Made by a program: the position numbers and the translations under genes. Of a stretch of 31,527 nt of DNA, positions 8,567 to 14,361 are shown one piece after another. The stretch comes from WYZ-LMO6 sp964509845 (GTDB lineage: Archaea > Hadarchaeota > Hadarchaeia > Hadarchaeales > WYZ-LMO6). The stretch covers positions 1 to 31,527 of the forward strand of contig CAZDZG010000009.1 of NCBI GenBank assembly GCA_964509845.1, in the 5' to 3' direction. Positions within the stretch are counted from its first letter, which is position 1. Each line of letters begins with the position of its first letter. The notes beneath the pieces are model-generated. The model was not told where the DNA came from, made no database searches, and saw only the letters and a program-made list of their open reading frames with translations.

Positions 8567-8576
8567 CCTTTAAAGG
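8567..8576 (+). promoter_or_regulatory. Palindromic TATA-like box CCTTTAAAGG
   Basis: The perfect 10-bp palindrome CCTTTAAAGG lies 23-32 nt ahead of the ATG at 8599, the usual distance for a TATA box on a leaderless or short-leader archaeal transcript. It is too close (7 nt) to the leftward ATG at 8560 to serve that gene in the same way. Confidence 0.45.
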
Positions 8577-8598
8577 GGGGAAGAAAAAAGGTTTGGGA

Positions 8599-8844
8599 AT
8601 GACGGAGAACGAGGTGGAGTGGATAACGGCGAAGGCCGTGGAGTTCCTCTCCGACAAGGCAAGAGATGCCCCCCTGACCAGGAAGGAACTGGAGATGGCC
8701 TTTGACATCTTCGTCAGGCCCAGGGTGTTAAAGCTGAGGCTTTCCGGCTTCGAGCGTAGGCAGATAGAGGACCGCATCATGGCCAGGCTGGAAGAGAGGG
8801 CCAAGCAAATGAACCTGGAGCTCTGGAAGAAGGAGGGCCTCTAA
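8599..8844 (+). CDS. Small conserved-looking protein of unknown function
   Basis: An 81-aa acidic/basic, helix-rich protein starting at ATG 8599 (TENEVEWITAKAVEFLSDKA). It has no Cys, no membrane segment and no motif I recognise; the centre (FDIFVRPRVLKLRLSGFERR) is basic and the C-terminus is a predicted amphipathic helix. A TTG in frame two codons upstream could also initiate. Coding status rests on the codon pattern, a well-placed TATA-like box and tight packing against the next, convergent gene, whose stop overlaps this TAA. Confidence 0.7.
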   Translation: MTENEVEWITAKAVEFLSDKARDAPLTRKELEMAFDIFVRPRVLKLRLSGFERRQIEDRIMARLEERAKQMNLELWKKEGL

Positions 8845-9020
8845 ATTCGGATCAGCCCGTAAAGGGCCAGGAAGCAGAGAAGGGTCAGGAGAAACATGCC
8901 AACCGCCCACTTCCTGGCCTCGGCCCTCAAGCAGATGTAGCCGAAGAAGCCGGAACCAAGCCCCACCAGAACCAGGATGAGGCCCAGGAGGATCTTTCCC
9001 GCCGTCACCAGCGCTGACAT
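8841..9020 (-). CDS. 59-aa membrane protein with two transmembrane segments
   Basis: A short frame from ATG 9020 to TAG at 8841 encodes 59 residues. Two hydrophobic stretches are visible, about residues 9-28 (ILLGLILVLVGLGSGFFGYI) and 37-55 (WAVGMFLLTLLCFLALYGL), separated by a charged turn LRAEARK, giving a hairpin with positive charges between the helices. A TATA-like TTTTTAA core (9041-9049) stands 21-29 nt before the ATG. It overlaps the stop of the facing gene by 4 nt. I do not recognise a family. Small size makes this easy to miss in automatic annotation. Confidence 0.65.
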   Translation of the reverse strand: MSALVTAGKILLGLILVLVGLGSGFFGYICLRAEARKWAVGMFLLTLLCFLALYGLIRI

Positions 9021-9040
9021 CGACTGCCTTGGACGGACGG

Positions 9041-9049
9041 ATTTTTAAC
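9041..9049 (-). promoter_or_regulatory. TATA-like box for the 59-aa membrane protein gene
   Basis: ATTTTTAAC on the plus strand (GTTAAAAAT on the minus strand) lies 21-29 nt upstream of the leftward ATG at 9020. The same GTTAAAAA core sits ahead of tRNA-Ala in this window. Confidence 0.45.
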
Positions 9050-9081
9050 TTTATCCGATTCCTCCCGATACGGTTAAACCT

Positions 9082-9096
9082 TCCCTGCGCCAGGGA
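9082..9096 (+). promoter_or_regulatory. Inverted repeat ahead of winged-helix gene, possible operator
   Basis: TCCCTG-CGC-CAGGGA is a perfect 6-3-6 inverted repeat 6-20 nt before the ATG at 9102. It covers the likely transcription start and contains the purine-rich ribosome-binding site. A weak TATA-like GGTTAAACC (9072-9080) lies just upstream. Because the next gene encodes a DNA-binding-type protein, autoregulation through this site is possible but unproven. Confidence 0.35.
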
Positions 9097-9101
9097 GAAA
9101 G

Positions 9102-9374
9102 ATGATTGAGAAAGCGGTGGAGTGGCTGCTGGGGGATGAGGAAGCCAGGAGGATCTTCAGGGCTCTCCAGCAGGCGGAGGGGGGAGCTTCCCCCCTGGAG
9201 CTTTTGGGCTTCCTCTCAAAGCAGGAGAGCTGGCAGCTCAAGTGCATCCTGGGAAGGATGCTGGATTACGGGATAGTGGTGAGGGAGCCCAACGGCAAGT
9301 TCTCCCTGACGGACAGCGGGAGGAAGCTGGTGGAGCTGGAGAGATCGCTCGGGGAGGTCAAGAAGATAGGGTGA
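9102..9374 (+). CDS. Winged-helix DNA-binding-type protein
   Basis: A 90-aa protein with the pattern of an archaeal winged helix-turn-helix: a helical N-terminus (IEKAVEWLLGDEEARRIFRAL), a helix-turn-helix-like segment SPLELLGFLSKQESWQLKCILGRMLDYGIV at about residues 30-59, then a wing ending in PNGKFSLTDSGRKLVELE, the common closing strand-turn-helix of ArsR/MarR-like regulators. No metal ligands are evident. A 15-bp inverted repeat lies just ahead of the start. Its TGA abuts the stop of the convergent Lsm gene (TGATCA). Target genes are unknown. Confidence 0.7.
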   Translation: MIEKAVEWLLGDEEARRIFRALQQAEGGASPLELLGFLSKQESWQLKCILGRMLDYGIVVREPNGKFSLTDSGRKLVELERSLGEVKKIG

Positions 9375-9581
9375 TCAGATCTCGATCATCCTTATGTTTC
9401 CACCCTTCACGAAGAGCAGCCGGTGCCTCCTACTCCCTCCGCGGCCTAACTCCTCCGCCTCCTCCAGCACCAGGTTCTGATGCTCATCGCAGGTTTTCAG
9501 CACCCCCCTGATCTCCCTTCCGTCCCTGCAGAACACCCTGATGGGAAAGCCCACCCTCTGCTCCAGCTTTATGGCCTCCAC
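9375..9581 (-). CDS. Sm-like (Lsm) RNA-binding protein
   Basis: A 68-aa protein with both Sm motifs: Sm1 in FPIRVFCRDGREIRGVLKTCDEHQNLVLEEAEE (residues about 12-44) and Sm2 in HRLLFVKGGNIRMIEI at the C-terminus. Archaeal Lsm proteins form rings that bind U-rich RNA. The usual Sm2 ends with an R-G-x-x-I/V pattern; here it is VKGGNIRMI, close to the family. The GTG start at 9581 gives the expected short N-terminal helix, with GGAGCTG upstream. It is divergent from Ku, with 38 bp shared between them. Confidence 0.85.
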   Translation of the reverse strand: MEAIKLEQRVGFPIRVFCRDGREIRGVLKTCDEHQNLVLEEAEELGRGGSRRHRLLFVKGGNIRMIEI

Positions 9582-9587
9582 CAGCTC

Positions 9588-9616
9588 CTATAAAGGAGGC
9601 CACGCTTAAAAGATAT
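9588..9616. promoter_or_regulatory. Divergent promoter between Lsm and Ku genes
   Basis: Only 38 bp separate the two starts. CTATAAAGG (9588-9596) lies 24-32 nt ahead of the Ku ATG at 9620 and fits a TATA box; GCTTAAAAGATA (9604-9615) lies 23-34 nt ahead of the Lsm GTG at 9581 on the other strand. The two boxes interlock, so initiation in one direction would probably affect the other. Inferred from spacing. Confidence 0.45.
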
Positions 9617-9619
9617 GGG

Positions 9620-10408
9620 ATGCCCAAAGCCATCTTCGCCGGCAGCCTCTCCTTCGGCCTGGTCAACATACCCATCAAGATCTACCCCGCCCTCAGGGCC
9701 AGGGGAACCGCCCTCAGGACCCTTCACGCCGCCTGCCACACGCCCCTGCAGCACAAGCGATGGTGCCCCGGCTGCCGGGTGGAGGTGCCCCTGCAGGAGG
9801 TGGAGTACGGCTTCGAGCTCTCGAAGGGAAAGGTTGTCCCCCTCACGGAGGAGGAGCTGGAGAAGATCAAGCCCAAGAGCTCCAAGACCCTGGAGATCCT
9901 CACCTTCGTGGACCCGGCGGGGATAGACCCCCTCTTCCTCGACACCCACTACCACGTGGTGCCCCAGGAGGGGGGGGAGAGGGCCTTTTCCCTTCTGAGG
10001 GAGGTGCTCTCCCTCACCAACAGGGTGGCGGTGGGGAAGATAACCCTCAGGACCAGGGAGTACGTGGTGATCCTGCGCCCCTACCGGAGGGGCCTGCTCC
10101 TCTCCACCCTTCACTATCTGCAGGAAGTGGTGGATCCCTCCGAGCTGAAGGAGCTGGAGGACCTTCCCGTGCCCACGGAGAGGGAGAGGGAGCTGGCCAG
10201 GGCCCTGCTGGAGAGGCTGGAGGGGGAGTTCAGGCCCGAGGAGTACAGGGACACGTTCGCGGAGGCCCTGGCGGAGCTGGTGAGGAGGAAGGCTGAGGGG
10301 AGGCCCCTTCCCACCCCCGTGCAGGAGAAGAGGGAGGCCCCGATGGACCTGATGAAGGCCCTGGAGGCCAGCCTGGCGGCGACCAGGGAAAGGAGAAACG
10401 AGAAGTGA
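9620..10408 (+). CDS. ku: Ku DNA end-binding protein (bacterial-type, homodimeric)
   Basis: Binds broken DNA ends and recruits the ligase in non-homologous end joining. The 262-aa protein opens with MPKAIFAGSLSFGLVNIPIK, the near-invariant prokaryotic Ku N-terminus, followed by CHTPLQHKRWCPGCRVEVP (two Cys pairs in a loop), VPLTEEELEKIKPKSSKTLEI and the DTHYHVVPQEGGERAFSLL core. The length equals a minimal Ku core with a short charged tail. The gene is followed 4 nt later by a LigD-type ligase, the classic NHEJ pair, which occurs in only a minority of archaea. A possible acquisition from bacteria is an inference; base composition matches the neighbours. Confidence 0.95.
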   Translation: MPKAIFAGSLSFGLVNIPIKIYPALRARGTALRTLHAACHTPLQHKRWCPGCRVEVPLQEVEYGFELSKGKVVPLTEEELEKIKPKSSKTLEILTFVDPAGIDPLFLDTHYHVVPQEGGERAFSLLREVLSLTNRVAVGKITLRTREYVVILRPYRRGLLLSTLHYLQEVVDPSELKELEDLPVPTERERELARALLERLEGEFRPEEYRDTFAEALAELVRRKAEGRPLPTPVQEKREAPMDLMKALEASLAATRERRNEK

Positions 10409-10412
10409 GGAG

Positions 10413-11390
10413 ATGGGGCTACCCCTCCTGAAGCCCATGCTGGCCAAGCTGGGCTCCCCTTCCGACCTGCAGCGGGAGGGCTTTCGCTGGGAACCCAAGC
10501 TGGACGGAACCAGGGTCCTGCTTTACAGGGAGGGGGGGAAGGTGAGGCTTCTCAACAGGAGGGGCAAGTGGATAGAGAGGAGGTACCCGGAGCTCTCCTC
10601 CCTCCACCTCCACCTCCGCTCCGATCCCTGCCTCCTCGACGGGGAGCTGGTGGTCTTCGATTCCTCCGGCCTCCCCAGCTTTTCCCTCCTGCAGGAGAGG
10701 GAGCACCAGGAGAATCCGCTGAGGGTGGAGCTCCTTTCTCGGCTGCATCCCGCCACGCTGGTGGTCTTCGACCTGCTCTTCTCCGGGGAAAGGGAGCTGC
10801 TGCACCTTCCCCTGAGGGAAAGGAAGGTTGCCCTTTCCGAGGAGGTGGAAGAGGGGGAAAGGATCAGGCTGTGCTACCACACGGAGGAGGGAAGGAAGCT
10901 GTGGGAGAAGGTTCGGGAGATGGGGCTGGAAGGGGTGATGGGGAAGAGGGAGGAGGCCCCCTACCAGCCAGGGGTGAGGAGCCCCGACTGGCTGAAGGTG
11001 AAAAACACCAAAACCCTGGACGCGGTGATCCTGGGGTACACGCCGGGGGAGGGATGGAGGGAGCCCTACTTCGGCGCCCTAGCCCTGGGGGCCTATCGGG
11101 AAGGGAAGCTGATCTTTCTGGGGAAGGTCGGGACGGGCTTCGACACGAAGCTGATGGAGGAGCTCTTCCCCCTGCTGCGCAGGCTTGAAACGGGAAGGAG
11201 ACCCGTGGAGGAGGAGCCTCCCTACGAGGTGAGGTGGGTGGAGCCCAGGCTGGTGTGCGAGGTGAAATATCTGGAGCTCACCCCCGATCTCAAGCTCAGA
11301 GCCCCCTCCTTCCTGAGGATGAAGGACAAGGAACCAGGGGAGTGCGAGCTGGAGCTGGTGCAGGATGAGGGGGAACCGACGGCAGGGTGA
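10413..11390 (+). CDS. ligD: ATP-dependent DNA ligase, LigD ligase-domain type
   Basis: Seals nicks and double-strand breaks using ATP. The 325-aa protein has the nucleotidyltransferase lysine motif EPKLDGTRV (Lys29), LLDGELVVFD, FDLLF, GLEGVMGKREEAPYQPG (motif IV) and SPDWLKVKN (motif V), followed by an OB-fold with ALALGAYREGKLIFLGKVGTGF. It is the ligase domain alone: the polymerase and phosphoesterase domains fused in bacterial LigD are absent from this protein and I do not see them elsewhere in the window. It follows ku by 4 nt and overlaps the next gene by 26 nt, so three genes are translated together. Confidence 0.92.
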   Translation: MGLPLLKPMLAKLGSPSDLQREGFRWEPKLDGTRVLLYREGGKVRLLNRRGKWIERRYPELSSLHLHLRSDPCLLDGELVVFDSSGLPSFSLLQEREHQENPLRVELLSRLHPATLVVFDLLFSGERELLHLPLRERKVALSEEVEEGERIRLCYHTEEGRKLWEKVREMGLEGVMGKREEAPYQPGVRSPDWLKVKNTKTLDAVILGYTPGEGWREPYFGALALGAYREGKLIFLGKVGTGFDTKLMEELFPLLRRLETGRRPVEEEPPYEVRWVEPRLVCEVKYLELTPDLKLRAPSFLRMKDKEPGECELELVQDEGEPTAG

Positions 11391-12030
11391 GGAGGGGCCT
11401 CCAGCCGCCCCCTGTCCAGCCCCGGAACAAGGGGAGCCCGAGTTCCTCCACCTGGTCAAGAACCTCAGGGGTATCCTCTACTTCGAGGAGGGAAGGGAGA
11501 AGGAGTTCGAGTGGCTGAAACGGAAGTTCAGGTACAGGGAACTCGGGGTCTCGGAGCTGCTGGACAGGCCCAAGGGATGGGCCAAGCTGGTGGTCCTTCC
11601 CAGGCTGGGGAGGGATCCCGTCCTGGACACCCTGCTGCTCGCCAACCGGTACATCGCCCCCGTCATCCTGCTGGGAGAATCCTCCCTCAGGCCCTTCAGG
11701 AAGATCGTGGTGGCGGAGCTGAGGACCAGACAGAGATTGGGGGACAGGGAGCTCAAGTTCAACCTGAGGCTTGTCGATTACGCCATAACGGACTTCTACG
11801 TGAAGGCGGTGGAACTGGCGAGGGAGGGCAGAATGGAGGAGAGGAAAAGACTGGCGGAGTCCGATCTCAGAAGGTTCTGGAGGATCAAGCCCGATCCCAA
11901 AGGAAGCACCTTCGTGGGCTACCTGGAACCGCTGGGACTCAGGGAACTGAAGGGCCTCCCCCTCAGCCTCCTTCCCTTCCTCGTCCTGGATCTCGACCGC
12001 TTCGGACCTCTGGAGACCAAGGAAGAATAG
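11365..12030 (+). CDS. Unrecognised third gene of the Ku-ligase cluster
   Basis: A 221-aa protein starting at ATG 11365, within the end of the ligase gene. The first 25 residues are a Pro/Gly/Glu-rich low-complexity lead. Then comes a mixed alpha/beta region (FLHLVKNLRGILYFEEG, KLVVLPRLGRDPVLDTLLLA, APVILLGESSLRPFRKIVVA), a helical stretch DFYVKAVELAREGRMEERKR near residue 140, and a C-terminus SLLPFLVLDLDRFGPLETKE. I know no family for it. It does not show the His/Asp signature of the NHEJ phosphoesterase nor the catalytic Asp pair of the primase-type polymerase. Position suggests an end-joining accessory role. Its last 51 coding bases are repeated beyond the N-gap as an assembly artefact. 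Confidence 0.78.
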   Translation: MRGNRRQGEEGPPAAPCPAPEQGEPEFLHLVKNLRGILYFEEGREKEFEWLKRKFRYRELGVSELLDRPKGWAKLVVLPRLGRDPVLDTLLLANRYIAPVILLGESSLRPFRKIVVAELRTRQRLGDRELKFNLRLVDYAITDFYVKAVELAREGRMEERKRLAESDLRRFWRIKPDPKGSTFVGYLEPLGLRELKGLPLSLLPFLVLDLDRFGPLETKEE

Positions 12031-12189
12031 ACCCNNNNNNNNNNNNNNNNNNNNNNNNNNNNNNNNNNNNNNNNNNNNNNNNNNNNNNNNNNNNNNNNNN
12101 NNNNNNNNNNNNNNNNNNNNNNNNNNNNNNNNNNCTCGTCCTGGATCTCGACCGCTTCGGACCTCTGGAGACCAAGGAAGAATAGACCC
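11980..12189. other. Assembly gap: 55-bp duplicate, 100 N, 55-bp duplicate
   Basis: Positions 11980-12034 and 12135-12189 are identical (55 bp) and bracket exactly 100 N. This is what a scaffolder leaves when two contigs overlap by one k-mer of 55 without being merged. The real sequence probably lacks the N and one copy, so the unknown gene ends about 13 bp before the tRNA-Ala gene. Confidence 0.9.
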
Positions 12190-12198
12190 AGAACGAGG

Positions 12199-12270
12199 TG
12201 GACCCAGCGGGATTCGAACCCGCGACCTCTCGCCTGCGAAGCGAGCGCTCTACCGCTGAGCTATGGGCCC
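12199..12270 (-). tRNA. tRNA-Ala (anticodon CGC)
   Basis: A complete 72-nt cloverleaf: acceptor GGGCCCA/TGGGTCC containing the G3-U70 wobble pair that marks alanine tRNAs, D-arm GCTC-AGCGGTA-GAGC, anticodon stem CTCGC/GCGAG with loop TTCGCAG (anticodon CGC), and T-arm GCGGG-TTCGAAT-CCCGC. Discriminator A73; CCA is not encoded. No intron. It is read leftward, with a TATA-like box 28-36 nt upstream inside the end of the PIN-domain gene. Confidence 0.97.
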
Positions 12271-12282
12271 AGCCTCACCAGT

Positions 12283-12717
12283 TTACTCCCTTTCCTCCTT
12301 TTTAACGGTTCGGCCGGACCACTCCCTGAGGAACTCGGAGGGCCTGCGTATCTTGACCCCCAGGTACTCCCTGAACTTCAACAGGTGCCGGTCGTTGGTG
12401 ATGAGGTAGTCCGCCCTTCCCCAGAGGGCACAGTTCAGAAGCTTGTTGTCGTCCGGATCCTCCATGAGGAGAGGGATCTCCTCCTTCACCCTCACCTCCT
12501 CCGCCTCCCTCAGGAGCCTCCTGATCTTAGACCTGAACTCATCCCCTCCTCCCACCCTTCCCAGCATGCTCCTCACCTCCGCCTTCACCCTCGAGGATAG
12601 GAGGGCCTTAAAGTTCCCCTTCAGGCAGAGGTCCAGGATCTTGGCGGAGGAGCTGCGAGGATTGAAGCGGGCCCCTATGAAGAGGTTCGTGTCCGGAACC
12701 ACCCTCGGTTTCATCAT
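12283..12717 (-). CDS. PIN-domain protein (putative ribonuclease)
   Basis: A 144-aa protein of the PIN fold, which usually cuts RNA using acidic residues and Mg2+. Visible acids are Asp9 in VVPDTNLFIGA, the central Glu/Asp cluster MEDPDDNKLLNCAL and Asp in LITNDRHLLKF. SRVKAEVRSML supplies another conserved Glu. The C-terminal tail is Lys/Glu-rich. Two adjacent ATG codons (12717, 12714) could start it. No antitoxin-like small gene adjoins, so a toxin role is not supported; stand-alone PIN proteins of this kind are common in archaea. Confidence 0.85.
   Translation of the reverse strand: MMKPRVVPDTNLFIGARFNPRSSSAKILDLCLKGNFKALLSSRVKAEVRSMLGRVGGGDEFRSKIRRLLREAEEVRVKEEIPLLMEDPDDNKLLNCALWGRADYLITNDRHLLKFREYLGVKIRRPSEFLREWSGRTVKKEERE
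12298..12306 (-). promoter_or_regulatory. TATA-like box for tRNA-Ala
   Basis: GTTAAAAAG on the minus strand lies 28-36 nt ahead of the tRNA 5' end (12270). The tRNA-Lys gene has a box at exactly the same distance, which supports both. Confidence 0.6.
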
Positions 12718-12747
12718 TGTTTTTCCCCCGGGCCAATTTTAACCTTA

Positions 12748-12755
12748 CTTTTAAG
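12748..12755 (+). promoter_or_regulatory. TATA-like box for the thiolase gene
   Basis: CTTTTAAG lies 25-32 nt ahead of the GTG at 12780, and no ribosome-binding site precedes that start, so a leaderless transcript is likely. The neighbouring AATTTTAACC (12735-12744), read on the other strand, is a candidate box for the divergent PIN gene. Confidence 0.5.
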
Positions 12756-12779
12756 GAAAAACCCCCAAAAGATTCTGGA

Positions 12780-14021
12780 GTGCCCAAGCTAAGGGAAGTG
12801 GTGGTGGTAGAGGCCGTTCGAACCCCGGTGGGAAAGTCGGGGTGGGCGGGCATGGAGAAGGGTGGGATCTTCGCCGGAGTCTCTTCCCAGTACCTTCTGG
12901 CCACGGTCCTGAGGGGACTGGTGGACCGCGTGAAGGAACGCTGCGGAGCCTTCGACGAGAGGGAGATAGAGGACGTGGCGGTGGGGTGTCTGAGCCAAGT
13001 GGGCGAGCAGGGGCTGAACCTAGGCAGGCTGGGGGTGCTGGCCGCCGATCTTCCGGTGCAGACGGCGGGATGGACCCTGAACAGGTACTGCAACGCCGGG
13101 CTCCAGGCCATCAACTCCCAAGCCCAAGCTCTCATGACGGGATGCGGAGAGATAGCGATAGCCGCAGGGGTGGAGAACATGAGCCGCTACCCCATAGGAT
13201 CCGACCTGGAGGCCGCGATGAAGTCCGGCTTCCCCGTTTCCTTCCATCCTAGGGCGGAGGAAAGGGGGGCCCTCGGGGTGATGGGGGTGGCCGCCGAGCT
13301 GGTGGCCAAGCGCTACTCCCTTAGCAGGGAGGACCAGGACAGATTCGCCCTCTGGAGCCACCAGAAGGCGGTGAGAGCGATGAGGGAAAAAGAGGAGTAC
13401 CGGAAGCGTATCGTACCCGTGCAGGTGGAAAGGGGAGGGGAGAGAGTGTGGGTGGAGGAGGACCAGACCCCCAGGGCCCAGGCCCTGGACGATCCGGAGA
13501 CCGCCTATGAGCGCCTCCGCAGTCTTCCCCCGCGCTTCGCCGAGGACGGCACCGTCACCGCCGGTAATTCCTCCGCCATAGCGGATGGGGCTGCCGCAGT
13601 AATGCTCATGACGCTGGACAAGGCGGAGGAGCTGGGGCTGAAGCCCATGGTCAGGATCAAATCCATGGCTGTAGCGGGGGACGATCCCGTCACCATGCTT
13701 CTGGGGCCCATACCGGCCATGCGCAAGGCCTTGGCCAGGGCCGGGATAGGGATGGAGGAGGTGGAGGTCTGGGAGCCCAACGAGGCTTTCGCCTCCCCCG
13801 TGCTGGCCTTCTGTAAGGAGTTCGGGGTGGCCTTCGACGATCCACGCATAAACCCCACGGGAGGGGCCATAGCCATAGGGCATCCCATAGGTTGTACGGG
13901 GGTCCTCTATTTCACGGAAATGGTGCACTGGATGGTCCGCCATCGCCTCCGCTACGGCCTCCAGACCCTGTGCGGGGGAGGAGGGGTGGGAATAGCCACC
14001 GTGGTGGAGGGAAGAATCTAG
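12780..14021 (+). CDS. Thiolase (acetyl-CoA C-acyltransferase/acetyltransferase)
   Basis: Joins or cleaves acyl-CoA at the beta-keto position. With GTG 12780 as start the protein is 413 aa. It holds EAVRTPVGK at the N-terminus, the nucleophilic cysteine in NRYCNAGLQAINSQA (Cys104), NEAFASPVLAF, the catalytic histidine in NPTGGAIAIGHPIGCTG and the second cysteine in LCGGGGVGIA. The active-site loop reads CNAG where CSSG or CASG is usual, a small change with unknown effect. Earlier in-frame codons to 12717 code an implausible extension covering the promoter. It stands alone; the SDR/MaoC pair at 18.3-20.0 kb could supply its substrate. A 340-bp gap follows. Confidence 0.92.
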   Translation: MPKLREVVVVEAVRTPVGKSGWAGMEKGGIFAGVSSQYLLATVLRGLVDRVKERCGAFDEREIEDVAVGCLSQVGEQGLNLGRLGVLAADLPVQTAGWTLNRYCNAGLQAINSQAQALMTGCGEIAIAAGVENMSRYPIGSDLEAAMKSGFPVSFHPRAEERGALGVMGVAAELVAKRYSLSREDQDRFALWSHQKAVRAMREKEEYRKRIVPVQVERGGERVWVEEDQTPRAQALDDPETAYERLRSLPPRFAEDGTVTAGNSSAIADGAAAVMLMTLDKAEELGLKPMVRIKSMAVAGDDPVTMLLGPIPAMRKALARAGIGMEEVEVWEPNEAFASPVLAFCKEFGVAFDDPRINPTGGAIAIGHPIGCTGVLYFTEMVHWMVRHRLRYGLQTLCGGGGVGIATVVEGRI

Positions 14022-14361
14022 CCCCGGCAAAAGCCTTCAGGCGAAGGCCTCAGCTGGACCGCGTTTCATCCGGCTGGACCATCAACATCGCCCCGTACGA
14101 TAAATAGAGGCGTGATCATCCTCACGCACGTCTTCATGTCGCGTCGGTATTGCTGCGATCACCAAAGTGACTGTTAGTGCTTAGCCGGTCTTCCCTGCGA
14201 CCTTTCAATTTCCCTAAAGCCTTTTTGGGTCGGACAAACGGGGCAAGGAGGTTAAAGACCGCGAGCACTGTTTCCTCGAGTGGCTTTAAAGATCCCAGCT
14301 CCGCTCCTCTAAGGTCCCTTGCCGAAACCACCACCGGTACTGATTTGAGTGGAACCTTTCG
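14022..14361. other. 340-bp stretch without a convincing gene, lower GC
   Basis: This is the only long spacer between convergent genes in the window. By hand count 14101-14340 is about 53% GC against 60% or more in neighbouring genes. A small hairpin GCCTTC-AGGC-GAAGGC (14033-14048) lies 12 nt after the thiolase stop and may help end transcription. On the minus strand a 66-codon frame with GTG start (14134-14334) is open; its basic C-terminal half (KKALGKLKGRRED) resembles no family I know and it may be a remnant or chance. No tRNA, repeat array or insertion-sequence end is visible. A non-coding RNA cannot be excluded. Confidence 0.5.

Noticed and set aside
12283..12717. PIN-domain gene as the toxin of a toxin-antitoxin pair.
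   Set aside because: No small antitoxin-like frame adjoins on the same strand; the upstream neighbour is the divergent thiolase and the downstream one is a tRNA.
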